From Candidatus Planktophila sp. (GTDB lineage: Bacteria; Actinomycetota; Actinomycetes; Nanopelagicales; Nanopelagicaceae): a stretch of DNA of 40,310 bases. The stretch spans positions 1 to 40,310 of the forward strand of contig SHVG01000005.1 in the NCBI GenBank assembly GCA_009691145.1. The letters run 5' to 3'. A program made the position numbers and the translations under genes. Shown here in pieces: positions 23,361 to 32,088 of the stretch. The notes under the pieces are model-generated. The model was not told where the DNA came from, did no database searches, and saw only the letters and a list, made by a program, of their open reading frames with translations. Within the stretch, counting starts at the first letter, position 1; each line of letters starts with the position of its first letter.

Positions 23361-23933
23361 ATGGTTAATTTAACCCGTATTTACACCAAGACCGGCGATG
23401 ACGGCACGACATCTCTTGGAGACATGAGCAGAACCTCTAAGAATGATCCACGCCTTGAGGCATATGCCACAGTCGATGAAGCAAACTCCTCTATCGGCGT
23501 AGTGCTTGCAAGCGATGAGTTGAGCCCCGATGTACGCGCTCTATTAGTGCGAATCCAAAATGATTTATTTGATGTTGGCGCAGATTTATGTACACCCGTT
23601 GTTGATTCGCCAGCCTTTGAGCCACTGCGAGTTCTTGAATCACAGATCACTTATTTAGAAGAACAGATTGATAAGTACAATGCAGATCTCGAATCCCTGC
23701 GCTCATTTGTGCTGCCATCTGGCACACCTGCAGCAGCTCATTTGCACGTTGCCCGCACTGTGTTGCGCCGTGCTGAGCGATGCACATGGGCTGCGATTCA
23801 TGCATTTGGTGCCGGAGTTAGCCCAGTAACTGCAAAGTATTTAAATCGCTGTTCGGATCTTCTCTTTGTTTTAGCGCGTTATGCAAATAAAGAGATTGGT
23901 GATCAGTTATGGGTACCGGGGGCGAACCGCTAG
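23361..23933 (+). CDS. ATP:cob(I)alamin adenosyltransferase, PduO type
   Basis: MVNLTRIYTKTGDDGTTSLGDMSRTSKNDPRLEAYATVDEANSSIGV. ATG 23361 preferred over 23355: it matches the family N-terminus and has TAGGCT 6 nt upstream (leaderless). Confidence 0.92.
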   Translation: MVNLTRIYTKTGDDGTTSLGDMSRTSKNDPRLEAYATVDEANSSIGVVLASDELSPDVRALLVRIQNDLFDVGADLCTPVVDSPAFEPLRVLESQITYLEEQIDKYNADLESLRSFVLPSGTPAAAHLHVARTVLRRAERCTWAAIHAFGAGVSPVTAKYLNRCSDLLFVLARYANKEIGDQLWVPGANR

Positions 23934-24569
23934 TTATTTGCTGGGGGTATACGTAGAAGAGGCAGTGTTATCGCCAACCGGATCGTGATGGCATTTAGCC
24001 GATATCCCCGTAACAATATGTTTAAGTGCCAGGTTTTCCTCACTAATCAAAAGAACTGTCGTAATCTGTCTAGCCGCCGTTGCTTTTACTAGAGTTCGAA
24101 TTGTGCCAAAGGTGCGAAGAGTTTTATTATCGACAGAGCTCTCACCTACAAGATTTGCATTGATTTCCCACCAAGTGCAGCCAGTCAGTGATGCGATCTG
24201 AACCGCTCCGCACGAGTATTTTTCGCAGATCCGCACACCATCGACAAGTTGAGCTAGCTGGCGAGTCAAGACTGCACTGTTAGAGGCTGTACCGATTAAC
24301 TCTTTCGCCGTTGGAATTTTTGCAAAGACTTCGCCGTTGGATTTAAATCCCGCTGGTGGCCACTTGGGTGAAGGAGAAGGAGACAGTGTCTTTTTTGCCC
24401 TCTTCTTGGGAACTACTTTCTTGGCTGCAACGGCCTTCTTGGTTGCCGTTGCCTTAGGTGTGGGCGTAGCTGTTGCCTTAGGTGTGGGCGTTGGAGTTAT
24501 GGTCGCTGCATCTGCAGCTGGTGTGATTAAAAGAGTGGCCATCACCAGCACAACTAAAGGTTTAATCAC
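23934..24569 (-). CDS. secreted protein with Thr/Pro/Lys linker and Cys-containing domain, unknown function
   Basis: GTG 24569 overlaps the permease stop (GTGATTAA). Signal-like KPLVVLVMATLLITPAADA, then TPTPTPKATATPTPKATATKKA..KK linker, then a globular region with CEKYSC / TGCTWWEINAN / KCHH. Confidence 0.65.
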   Translation of the reverse strand: MIKPLVVLVMATLLITPAADAATITPTPTPKATATPTPKATATKKAVAAKKVVPKKRAKKTLSPSPSPKWPPAGFKSNGEVFAKIPTAKELIGTASNSAVLTRQLAQLVDGVRICEKYSCGAVQIASLTGCTWWEINANLVGESSVDNKTLRTFGTIRTLVKATAARQITTVLLISEENLALKHIVTGISAKCHHDPVGDNTASSTYTPSK

Positions 24570-25356
24570 GATCCCACTTAAATTTTCGTACTGAAAAGAA
24601 GATGCCAATAGCCAGCCATGCCAGAAGAATCGTAAAGGTACGCCCATTTTCCCAGGATTTTGCAACCTCTTGTCCTGCAAATGAATCAGGCAAAAATACC
24701 GATCGCATTCCCTGTGTGAGCCATTTAAGCGGGAATATCGCTGCGATCTGCTGCATCCAGGGTGGAAGCTGTGTAAAGATTAAAAAGACACCGCTGAAAA
24801 ACTGCAAGATGATCACGATGGGCGATACCACGGCAGATGCACCGCGGCCACTCTTTGGCACTACTGAAAATGCAATACCGAGGGCAGTCGAGCATCCGCT
24901 ACCAAGCAAAACTAGCCAGGTAAAAGTAATCCATTTATTAATATCGGTCGGTATTTCAACGCCAAAAAAGATTAATCCAAATCCTAGAAGCATGAGAATT
25001 TGGATAACCATACTGACCGAGACCAAGATAGCTTTTCCAATAAAATAACTTGATGCGGGCATCGGTGTACCGCGCAGACGTTTGAGTGCACCGAAATCGC
25101 GCTCGAGTGGGATGGTGATGGCAAGTGCCTGGAAACCCGTGTTTACAAGGCCCGATGCGATCATTCCTGCGACAAAGTACTGCGAAAAAGTTACTCCGGG
25201 GGCGATAGTGTCTTTAAAGACCGAGCCAAAAATTACGAGCAAGATGACTGGAAATAAAAGAGTAAAGACAACGGATTCGCGCTGGCGTGCAAATTGGCGG
25301 ATCTCTAAGCCACCTCGGCGCACGCCCAGTGATAGGGCGCTCGGAATCTTATTCAT
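24562..25356 (-). CDS. ABC-2 type transporter permease
   Basis: 264 aa with about 6 TM; ABC-2 pattern (LLFPVILLVIFGSVF... FFSGVFLIFTQLPPWMQQIAAIFPLKWLTQGMR). Confidence 0.9.
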   Translation of the reverse strand: MNKIPSALSLGVRRGGLEIRQFARQRESVVFTLLFPVILLVIFGSVFKDTIAPGVTFSQYFVAGMIASGLVNTGFQALAITIPLERDFGALKRLRGTPMPASSYFIGKAILVSVSMVIQILMLLGFGLIFFGVEIPTDINKWITFTWLVLLGSGCSTALGIAFSVVPKSGRGASAVVSPIVIILQFFSGVFLIFTQLPPWMQQIAAIFPLKWLTQGMRSVFLPDSFAGQEVAKSWENGRTFTILLAWLAIGIFFSVRKFKWDRD

Positions 25357-26200
25357 GGCTCATGCCAATCATTGCCAAATAAATATCCTCCAGCGATGGG
25401 CGAGTAACGGTGAGCTCTGGGATCTCCCCGTTAAATTGCGCAGTTAATCTATTAACAACTGAAGTTGGATTATCAGTTGCCTCTGACTTTATCTCATCTC
25501 CATCGCGCCAAGAGACCAAAGCCTGCGCCCTGCTACGCCCACCGAGCTCGGTGGGAGTCGATATTTCAAGTATCTGACCATTGTTAATGACACCAACACG
25601 ATCGGCCAGAGCTTCGGCCTCATCTAAGTAGTGAGTGGTTAAGAGAATTGTTGTGCCATCACCACGGAGTTTTTCGATCAGCGCCCAAAAGCTGCGGCGG
25701 GCCTCGGGGTCAAAGCCCGTTGTGGGCTCATCGAGGAATAGAAGCTCGGGATTGCCGATGATGCCAAGGGCAACATCTAAGCGTCTGCGTTGTCCTCCCG
25801 ATAGCTTTCGAATAAGTGAGCCGGCTTTCTCATCTAATCCAACGGAGTTAATAACCTCTTCGACGTTGCGAGGATTGGAGTAATAGGCACTGAAATGTTC
25901 AATCGTCTCAATAACCGTTAGATCACCTGAATCTGATGTCGACTGCAGAACGATGCCGATACGATTTCGCCACTCGCGCGCGGCATGGCCCTCGTTGTGG
26001 GGATCAAAACCCAAAACCCGCACATCCCCGCTATCGCGCCTACGAAAGCCCTCAAGGATTTCTACAGTGGTTGTCTTTCCTGCACCATTTGGGCCAAGAA
26101 GGGCAAAGATTTCACCCGTTGCAATACTTAGATCTATCCCACGCACTGCATCGACTTGGCCATAGCTCTTCTTTAAGCCAATGACCTCGATAGCGTTCAT
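25349..26200 (-). CDS. ABC transporter ATP-binding protein (DrrA-like)
   Basis: LLGPNGAGKTTTVEILEGFRR, RKLSGGQRRRLDVALGIIGNPELLFLDEPTTGFDPEARR; overlaps the permease start. Confidence 0.95.
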   Translation of the reverse strand: MNAIEVIGLKKSYGQVDAVRGIDLSIATGEIFALLGPNGAGKTTTVEILEGFRRRDSGDVRVLGFDPHNEGHAAREWRNRIGIVLQSTSDSGDLTVIETIEHFSAYYSNPRNVEEVINSVGLDEKAGSLIRKLSGGQRRRLDVALGIIGNPELLFLDEPTTGFDPEARRSFWALIEKLRGDGTTILLTTHYLDEAEALADRVGVINNGQILEISTPTELGGRSRAQALVSWRDGDEIKSEATDNPTSVVNRLTAQFNGEIPELTVTRPSLEDIYLAMIGMSHE

Positions 26201-26230
26201 ATGGAGATACTACTATGCGAAAATAGCGCC

Positions 26231-26542
26231 ATGAGCCCGCGCAGAAACTACCCCAAGAACAAGCGGCCAAAACCTGATGATCGCGATATCGCCGCATCTA
26301 ACCAAACATTTGAAGAGCACAGTGAGGGTCTCTACACGGTCCGCAAATTAACGGGCTCGGCATCTAATAAACCATATCGCTGTCCAGGATGCGATCAGAT
26401 GATTCCGCTTGCAACTCCGCACATAGTTGCATGGCTAGAAGATGATGAAGAGAGCCGTCGTCATTGGCACAGTGCATGTTGGGCCAAGAAAGATAAGCGT
26501 CGACCTAATACCGAACGAACACGCAACGCTCCGAGATTTTAA
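26231..26542 (+). CDS. conserved actinobacterial zinc-binding-like protein ('ATP/GTP-binding protein' family name)
   Basis: MSPRRNYPKNKRPK...PYRCPGCDQMIPLATPHIVAW...RRHWHSACWAKKDKR; CPGC...HWHSACW putative metal ligands. Start 26231 chosen over 26201. Confidence 0.75.
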   Translation: MSPRRNYPKNKRPKPDDRDIAASNQTFEEHSEGLYTVRKLTGSASNKPYRCPGCDQMIPLATPHIVAWLEDDEESRRHWHSACWAKKDKRRPNTERTRNAPRF

Positions 26543-26554
26543 CCCTCGTTATTT

Positions 26555-28036
26555 TTAACCTAGCCGACCTTTAAGTAGTTTGGTTAATTTAATTACTAAT
26601 CTGTCATCTTGTGGTCGGCGTTTGAAACTGAGGAAATGTAGCGGCAGGTAAAAGCGTGTGCGCACAATGGTGCGTGCAAATGTGTATTCCAATAGCCCTT
26701 CAGGGCCATGAACTCGGCCAGAGCCACTATCTTTTACGCCCCCAAAGGGTACTGAAGGGATTGTCGCAAAGGAAAATGTCGAGTTGATTGCAACCATTCC
26801 ACAATGCAGTTGTGATGCGATCTTCTTGCCTTTTCGCTTAGACCAGACATTTGCTCCAAGTCCATAGGCAGATGCATTCGATAGGTCAATCGCTTCGCGC
26901 ATTGTTGCAACACGATTAATAATAATGATCGGGCCAAATGTTTCCTCGCGTACTGCAGTTGAATCCTCGGGCACATCGATTAAGACAACGGGCTGCACAA
27001 ATGGGGCTTTGACTGATTGCGGGCCACCGTAAACACATGTGCCACCGTCAGCGATCGCGGCTTTGATGTGGGATCGAATAACTTTAATCTGCGAAGGCAT
27101 AGTTGCAGGTCCGTAGTTTCCATCTCCCGATGCGCCTGCATGAATCGTTGCCGCTAGCTCTATCGCACGGGCAATGAACTCATCGGCAAGCTTTTCATCG
27201 ACATAAACACGCTCTGCGCCTATACATGACTGGCCAGCATTGGCCATTGCCGACCACATCGTTGCATCAACGGCGCGTTTAACATCGGCATCGGCGGCGA
27301 CGATCACAGGATCTTTTCCGCCACATTCAAGCACCACTGGAACCATAACCGTTGCGCATTGTGCAGCAACTAACTTAGCCGTACGGGTAGAGCCGGTAAA
27401 TGAGATTTTATCGATCCCACTTACACAAAGGGCTCTACCGGTTTCACCAAATCCTGTAATCGTTGTAAAGATATCGGCGAAGGGTGCGACCTCATTGAAA
27501 GCCTCTTCGAGCCACATTCCAACACCTGGCGTGAACTCACTTGGTTTAAATACAACAGTATTTCCCGCAGCTAAAGCATATGAAATTGAACCAGCGGGAG
27601 TAAAGAGGGGATAGTTCCATGGCCCGATTACACCAACAACACCCAGCGGTGAGCGCTCAACGGTAGCCGACATGTTTGCCATTAATAATCCAGGGCGACG
27701 AAAAGATGTACGCATAATCGATTCGGCATGGCGTGCAGCCCAACCAATGTGGCTTACCGCGATACTGACTTCAAGCTTTGCATCACTTAGTGGCTTGCCA
27801 GTTTCAAGGCAGATTAAATCGGCGATCTGATCGATACGGTTAATAATGAGCGAGCTCCAAGCCAGCAAAACTCTCTTGCGTCCACTAAAACCCAGCCCCT
27901 GCCACTGTGCAGTTGCTAGCCGGGCATGTACCACTACATCTGCGACTTCACCCTTACTTATAATTGGATATGTTCCAATTACTTCATCAGTGACTGGATT
28001 GTACGAATTAAATGAGGGCCTACGTTTAGTTGCCAT
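26555..28036 (-). CDS. NAD(P)-dependent aldehyde dehydrogenase family protein
   Basis: IGPWNYPLFTPAGSISYALAAGNTVVFKPSEFTP, FTGSTRTAK, LECGGKDP, NAGQSCIGAERVYV. ATG 28036 preferred over 28066. Confidence 0.93.
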   Translation of the reverse strand: MATKRRPSFNSYNPVTDEVIGTYPIISKGEVADVVVHARLATAQWQGLGFSGRKRVLLAWSSLIINRIDQIADLICLETGKPLSDAKLEVSIAVSHIGWAARHAESIMRTSFRRPGLLMANMSATVERSPLGVVGVIGPWNYPLFTPAGSISYALAAGNTVVFKPSEFTPGVGMWLEEAFNEVAPFADIFTTITGFGETGRALCVSGIDKISFTGSTRTAKLVAAQCATVMVPVVLECGGKDPVIVAADADVKRAVDATMWSAMANAGQSCIGAERVYVDEKLADEFIARAIELAATIHAGASGDGNYGPATMPSQIKVIRSHIKAAIADGGTCVYGGPQSVKAPFVQPVVLIDVPEDSTAVREETFGPIIIINRVATMREAIDLSNASAYGLGANVWSKRKGKKIASQLHCGMVAINSTFSFATIPSVPFGGVKDSGSGRVHGPEGLLEYTFARTIVRTRFYLPLHFLSFKRRPQDDRLVIKLTKLLKGRLG

Positions 28037-28074
28037 GGTTAGAAGCGTAGTCGTGTGCCGATACAATTTGAAGT

Positions 28075-28785
28075 ATGCCTGAGATTCTCAGATCCAGTAC
28101 AACTTTGCCAGCATTGCGCACGCCTTTTCATGTTATTACTAGCGATGGCATAGATCTCATTGGAGAAGTAGCTGCGCCACTCGGGGTTAGCCGTGGGGGG
28201 ATTCTCTGTCTGCATCCACTACCAACGGCCGGCGGAATGATGGATAGCCATATATTTAAAAAGGCGGCCAACAGACTGCCTGCGATGGCTGGAATCACTG
28301 TTGTTCGCTTTAACTCGCGAGGGACAACTAGTAAGGCCGGCAGTAGTACGGGTGAGTTCGATAACGGAAACGCCGAGGCCTTAGATGTTCAAGCGATGCT
28401 TGCATACTGCTTTGAGAGCTTAAAACTTGAGAACGTATGGGTTGTTGGCTGGTCATTTGGAACAGAGTTAGCACTGCGTCATGCCAAAGATGCACGACAT
28501 AAAGGTTTGATTTTATTAAGCCCACCGCTACGAACAACTAGCGATGACGACTTACTATATTGGAACAGCGATCCGCGTCCGATTACGGCTCTTGTGCCCG
28601 AGTTAGATGATTATTTAAGACCAGAAGAGGCACGCATACGCTTTGCCATTCTCCCTACATTAAAGATCGAGGCAGTTGCAGGTGCCAAGCACTTATGGCT
28701 CGGCGAACCATCTGTTCACCACGTTTTATCGCAGATTAATTCGATTGTGACTGGAGATTCAGCCGAGCTCCCGCTGGAGTTTTAA
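28075..28785 (+). CDS. alpha/beta hydrolase
   Basis: LCLHPLPTAGG, VVRFNSRGT, VWVVGWSFGTELALRHA nucleophile elbow. Confidence 0.8.
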   Translation: MPEILRSSTTLPALRTPFHVITSDGIDLIGEVAAPLGVSRGGILCLHPLPTAGGMMDSHIFKKAANRLPAMAGITVVRFNSRGTTSKAGSSTGEFDNGNAEALDVQAMLAYCFESLKLENVWVVGWSFGTELALRHAKDARHKGLILLSPPLRTTSDDDLLYWNSDPRPITALVPELDDYLRPEEARIRFAILPTLKIEAVAGAKHLWLGEPSVHHVLSQINSIVTGDSAELPLEF

Positions 28786-29909
28786 GAGGCTTGGGCGCGT
28801 GGAATAACTACTTCATCCAAAATCAAAATAATCGCGGCGGCAACAGGTACGGCTAGTAATCCGCCAACGAGTCCGAGTAGCGATGAGCCAATAAGGGCTG
28901 CGATAATAGTTACCACACCTGGAACAGACATAGTTTTCTTCATGATGCGCGGAGCGACAACATAGTTTTCAACTTGGACGTAGACCACGTATGCGACAAA
29001 GGCGATAACACCAATGGGGACAGATTGTGTCAGTGCGATAACCGTTACGATTGAACAGCCGATGAAGTGACCGACCAATGGAATAAGCCCACAGACAAGA
29101 ATTATCATGGCAATTGCGATTGGTGATGGCAGACCTAAGGCGAGGCAGAGGAAGAGAACGAAGATGGATGCCATGATTGCAATTATGATTTGGCTGCCAA
29201 CGAATGAGCCAACGCGGGCGATAATCGCCTCAGTTAAGCGGCCAACACGCTCACGTCGGCTAGCTGGGACGAGTGAGAGACCGAGATTCACAGCTTGTGG
29301 CAGCGAGGTTATGAAGTAGAGAGTTAAAACTAAAACCGTTAAAAATGAGAAGAAGCCTGAGAGGATTGATTTTCCAACTCCCAGAACTCCACCGAAGGTT
29401 GAAATCAATAGTGTGCCATTTGAGGTTACTGACTTTAACTTGGCCTGTAATGTATCGATAATCCCATATTGATCATTGAGTCTACTAATCGCTTGATTAT
29501 TGGTTAAATCATTGAGTAACTGCGGTGCCTTATTAATGAGTTGCGTTCCTTGCGATACAACAGGTGGTGCAACAACTAAAGCAAAGAAGATTACAAAAGC
29601 GATAACAGATGTAAAGATAATAGCAACGGCAGTTGTACGAGATAAGTTCTTGCGGCGCAGCGCTTCAACTGCAGGGTTAAGTCCGGTTGCAAGAAACAAT
29701 GCGATAAGAATGAGTACAAATATCTGACTTACGCTGGCCAGAGCGCGCATTAATACAATTGCAGTCAGGGCGCCGAGCGTTGCAATGAAGCCGAAGTAAT
29801 AAGGATTAGTTCTATTAATCGGAGCTCCTAAAGCACCAAAATCGGCTGGAGGAGTCGGAGATTTCACTGCTCGCTTGGTGACCTTTTTTATTCGCGCTGA
29901 AATAGCCAT
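28782..29909 (-). CDS. AI-2E family transporter
   Basis: 375 aa, multi-TM; IALFLATGLNPAVEALRRK... VENYVVAPRIMKKTMSVPGVVTIIAALIGSSLLGLVGGLLAVPVAAA. Confidence 0.9.
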   Translation of the reverse strand: MAISARIKKVTKRAVKSPTPPADFGALGAPINRTNPYYFGFIATLGALTAIVLMRALASVSQIFVLILIALFLATGLNPAVEALRRKNLSRTTAVAIIFTSVIAFVIFFALVVAPPVVSQGTQLINKAPQLLNDLTNNQAISRLNDQYGIIDTLQAKLKSVTSNGTLLISTFGGVLGVGKSILSGFFSFLTVLVLTLYFITSLPQAVNLGLSLVPASRRERVGRLTEAIIARVGSFVGSQIIIAIMASIFVLFLCLALGLPSPIAIAMIILVCGLIPLVGHFIGCSIVTVIALTQSVPIGVIAFVAYVVYVQVENYVVAPRIMKKTMSVPGVVTIIAALIGSSLLGLVGGLLAVPVAAAIILILDEVVIPRAQAS

Positions 29910-29991
29910 ACATCTATTGTAAAGTGCGCATCAGTGCAATGGTGCCGAGGAGTTCACCTGATCGACACATTGATAGGCAAGAATAGGGACC

Positions 29992-31218
29992 ATGGCGCTG
30001 CGAATAACTGGATTAGGCGAGGAGATCGCAGCTGTTACTGGGCTGCCCTGGCACCTCAACCTTGAGGAGTGGCCCGAGGATCCTGAACTCGCCGAAAAGC
30101 GTGGTATCTCCCGCCACGTGGTCCGTTTAGTGCGAGCCACAAAAGATCCAGATTCGCAGGTCTATGCAGTCAAGGAAACGGTGAGCGAGTTCGCTAACCG
30201 CGAATACAAAATCCTGCGCGAACTATCTCATCTTAACGCTCCATGTGTAGAACAGATCGCAGTGGTCGAGGGTCGCACCGATAAAAATGGTGAAGAACTA
30301 CCGTGTGCAATAGTCACACGTTTTCTACCGTACTCGCTGCCGTACCGCGTTTTATTATCTGGATCAGTCACAGCCCACGACATCACAACGATGGCTAGCG
30401 CGCTCGCTCTTTTACTTGTTCGCCTGCACTTACTTGGTTTTTGGTGGGGCGATTGTTCGTTATCTAATACCTTGTTTCGCCGCGACGCCGAGGGATTTGC
30501 TGCATATTTAGTTGATGCAGAAACGGGAGAGTTTCAAAAAACTCTTAGTGATGGCCAACGCGAACATGATTTAGATATTGCAATGTTCAATGTTGCTGCA
30601 GAGTTAGAGGATCTATCTTTGTCCGGAGTTTTATACCCTGGAATGGATCCAGTACGCGCAGCCGAATCTGTTATCCGCCGTTATCGTCGTATCTGGACGG
30701 CGCTAAAAGAGCGGCAGTTATTGGACCCTAAGGATCGTCATGCCGTCGAGCGTGCAATGCGCGCACTGCATGATTTAGGTTTTGCAGTTGAAGAAGTATC
30801 CATCACTATCGATGGCGATACTCAGATGCTTTCATTCCAACCTAAGTTAGTTGTCGCCGGATACCATACAAATCGTCTGCGTGAGTTAATGGGTTTAGAA
30901 ACTGAAGAGCTACAGGCCAAGCGCTTGCTTGCATCCTTTGATCGCTACCGTGCGCGCGAAGATAAAACAGGTTCATCGGTAACTGAGATAGCTAAGGCAT
31001 GGTTTTTAGAAGTGTTTGAGCCGATTATCAATCGCGTGCCTGAATCAATGCGGGGCCGCGTTGAACACGCACAGATGTTCCATGAGATCCTAGAAAACCG
31101 CTGGTATTTAAGTGAGGCAAAGGGCGTTGATGTTGACCTTGAGTTTGCTACCGATAACTACGTCGCCGAGATACTGCCTTTTCGCCGCGATTCAGGAGTG
31201 GATGTCGATGCGCAGTAG
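29992..31218 (+). CDS. DUF4032 domain protein with kinase-like (LPS kinase/WaaP-like) N-terminal region
   Basis: VYAVKETVSEFANREYKILREL kinase-like; LVRLHLLGFWWGDCSLSNTLFRRDAEGFAAYLVDAETGEF; C-terminal half resembles DUF4032. Confidence 0.8.
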   Translation: MALRITGLGEEIAAVTGLPWHLNLEEWPEDPELAEKRGISRHVVRLVRATKDPDSQVYAVKETVSEFANREYKILRELSHLNAPCVEQIAVVEGRTDKNGEELPCAIVTRFLPYSLPYRVLLSGSVTAHDITTMASALALLLVRLHLLGFWWGDCSLSNTLFRRDAEGFAAYLVDAETGEFQKTLSDGQREHDLDIAMFNVAAELEDLSLSGVLYPGMDPVRAAESVIRRYRRIWTALKERQLLDPKDRHAVERAMRALHDLGFAVEEVSITIDGDTQMLSFQPKLVVAGYHTNRLRELMGLETEELQAKRLLASFDRYRAREDKTGSSVTEIAKAWFLEVFEPIINRVPESMRGRVEHAQMFHEILENRWYLSEAKGVDVDLEFATDNYVAEILPFRRDSGVDVDAQ

Positions 31219-31227
31219 GATTTACCC

Positions 31228-32088
31228 ATGAGCAATCCTCCTAACTTTGCACAAGCGGTGGATCTAAGCTCTCTGGCAAAGCCAAAGGCGGCGCCGGCCG
31301 GGCCGATGCCTGGACTAGAAGTAACGGCGGCAAATTTAACGGCCGAGTTTTTACCACTTTCCATCACTAAGCCGGTCATCGTCATTGCATGGTCTGCGAG
31401 ATCTCCTGAATCAATGGAGTTGGTTAAAACTCTCGGCGCACTTGAAACTTCTTATCAAGGTAGCTGGGTACTTGGTCGTTTAGATATCGATGCCGAGCCA
31501 CAAGTTGCGCAGGCCTTTCAAACAAAGAGTGTTCCCTATGCAATCGCACTTATTGGCCAGCAGATAGTTCCTCTCTTTGAACAGAGTTATCCCGAGGCAC
31601 AGATTCGTTTAGTACTCGACAAGGTCTTAACCCTTGCCGCAGAGCAAGGCGTTGGTGCCCCACCAGCTGAAGTCAGCGAGCCCGAAGAGGATGAAGCGAT
31701 GGCCGCCCTTGAGTCCAGCGACTTTATAGCTGCAGAGTTGGCTTATAAGAAACTATTAGCCCGCAAGCCCGCAGATAGTTTTGCAAAGTTAGGTCTTGCT
31801 CAGACACAGTTATTGATCCGTACCGATGGATTAAATCTGGCAACGATTATCAAGGAGGCCAGTGATTCTCCTAGTGACATCGCGATGCAGTTAAAGGCAG
31901 CTGATATGGAGATTGTAAATGGGGGAGTCGAGGCGGCATTTAATCGTTTACTGCATTTAGTACAGCAGTCGTCAGGTGATGAGCGAACAAAGGCCAGAGA
32001 GCACCTCTTGATGCTATTTGCATTAGTCGATCCATCAGATCCGCGCTTGACCGCTGCACGAAGCGCTCTTGCGAACGCACTATTTTGA
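31228..32088 (+). CDS. thioredoxin-fold / tetratricopeptide protein (YbbN/CnoX-like)
   Basis: Thioredoxin-like VIVIAWSARSPESMELVKTL...VPYAIALIGQQIVPLFEQ without CXXC, then helical TPR-like repeats. Confidence 0.8.
   Translation: MSNPPNFAQAVDLSSLAKPKAAPAGPMPGLEVTAANLTAEFLPLSITKPVIVIAWSARSPESMELVKTLGALETSYQGSWVLGRLDIDAEPQVAQAFQTKSVPYAIALIGQQIVPLFEQSYPEAQIRLVLDKVLTLAAEQGVGAPPAEVSEPEEDEAMAALESSDFIAAELAYKKLLARKPADSFAKLGLAQTQLLIRTDGLNLATIIKEASDSPSDIAMQLKAADMEIVNGGVEAAFNRLLHLVQQSSGDERTKAREHLLMLFALVDPSDPRLTAARSALANALF

Noticed and set aside
24449-24500. Possible CRISPR or noncoding repeat
   Set aside because: Only two units, no spacers, in frame with a TPTPKATA linker; a protein-coding repeat.
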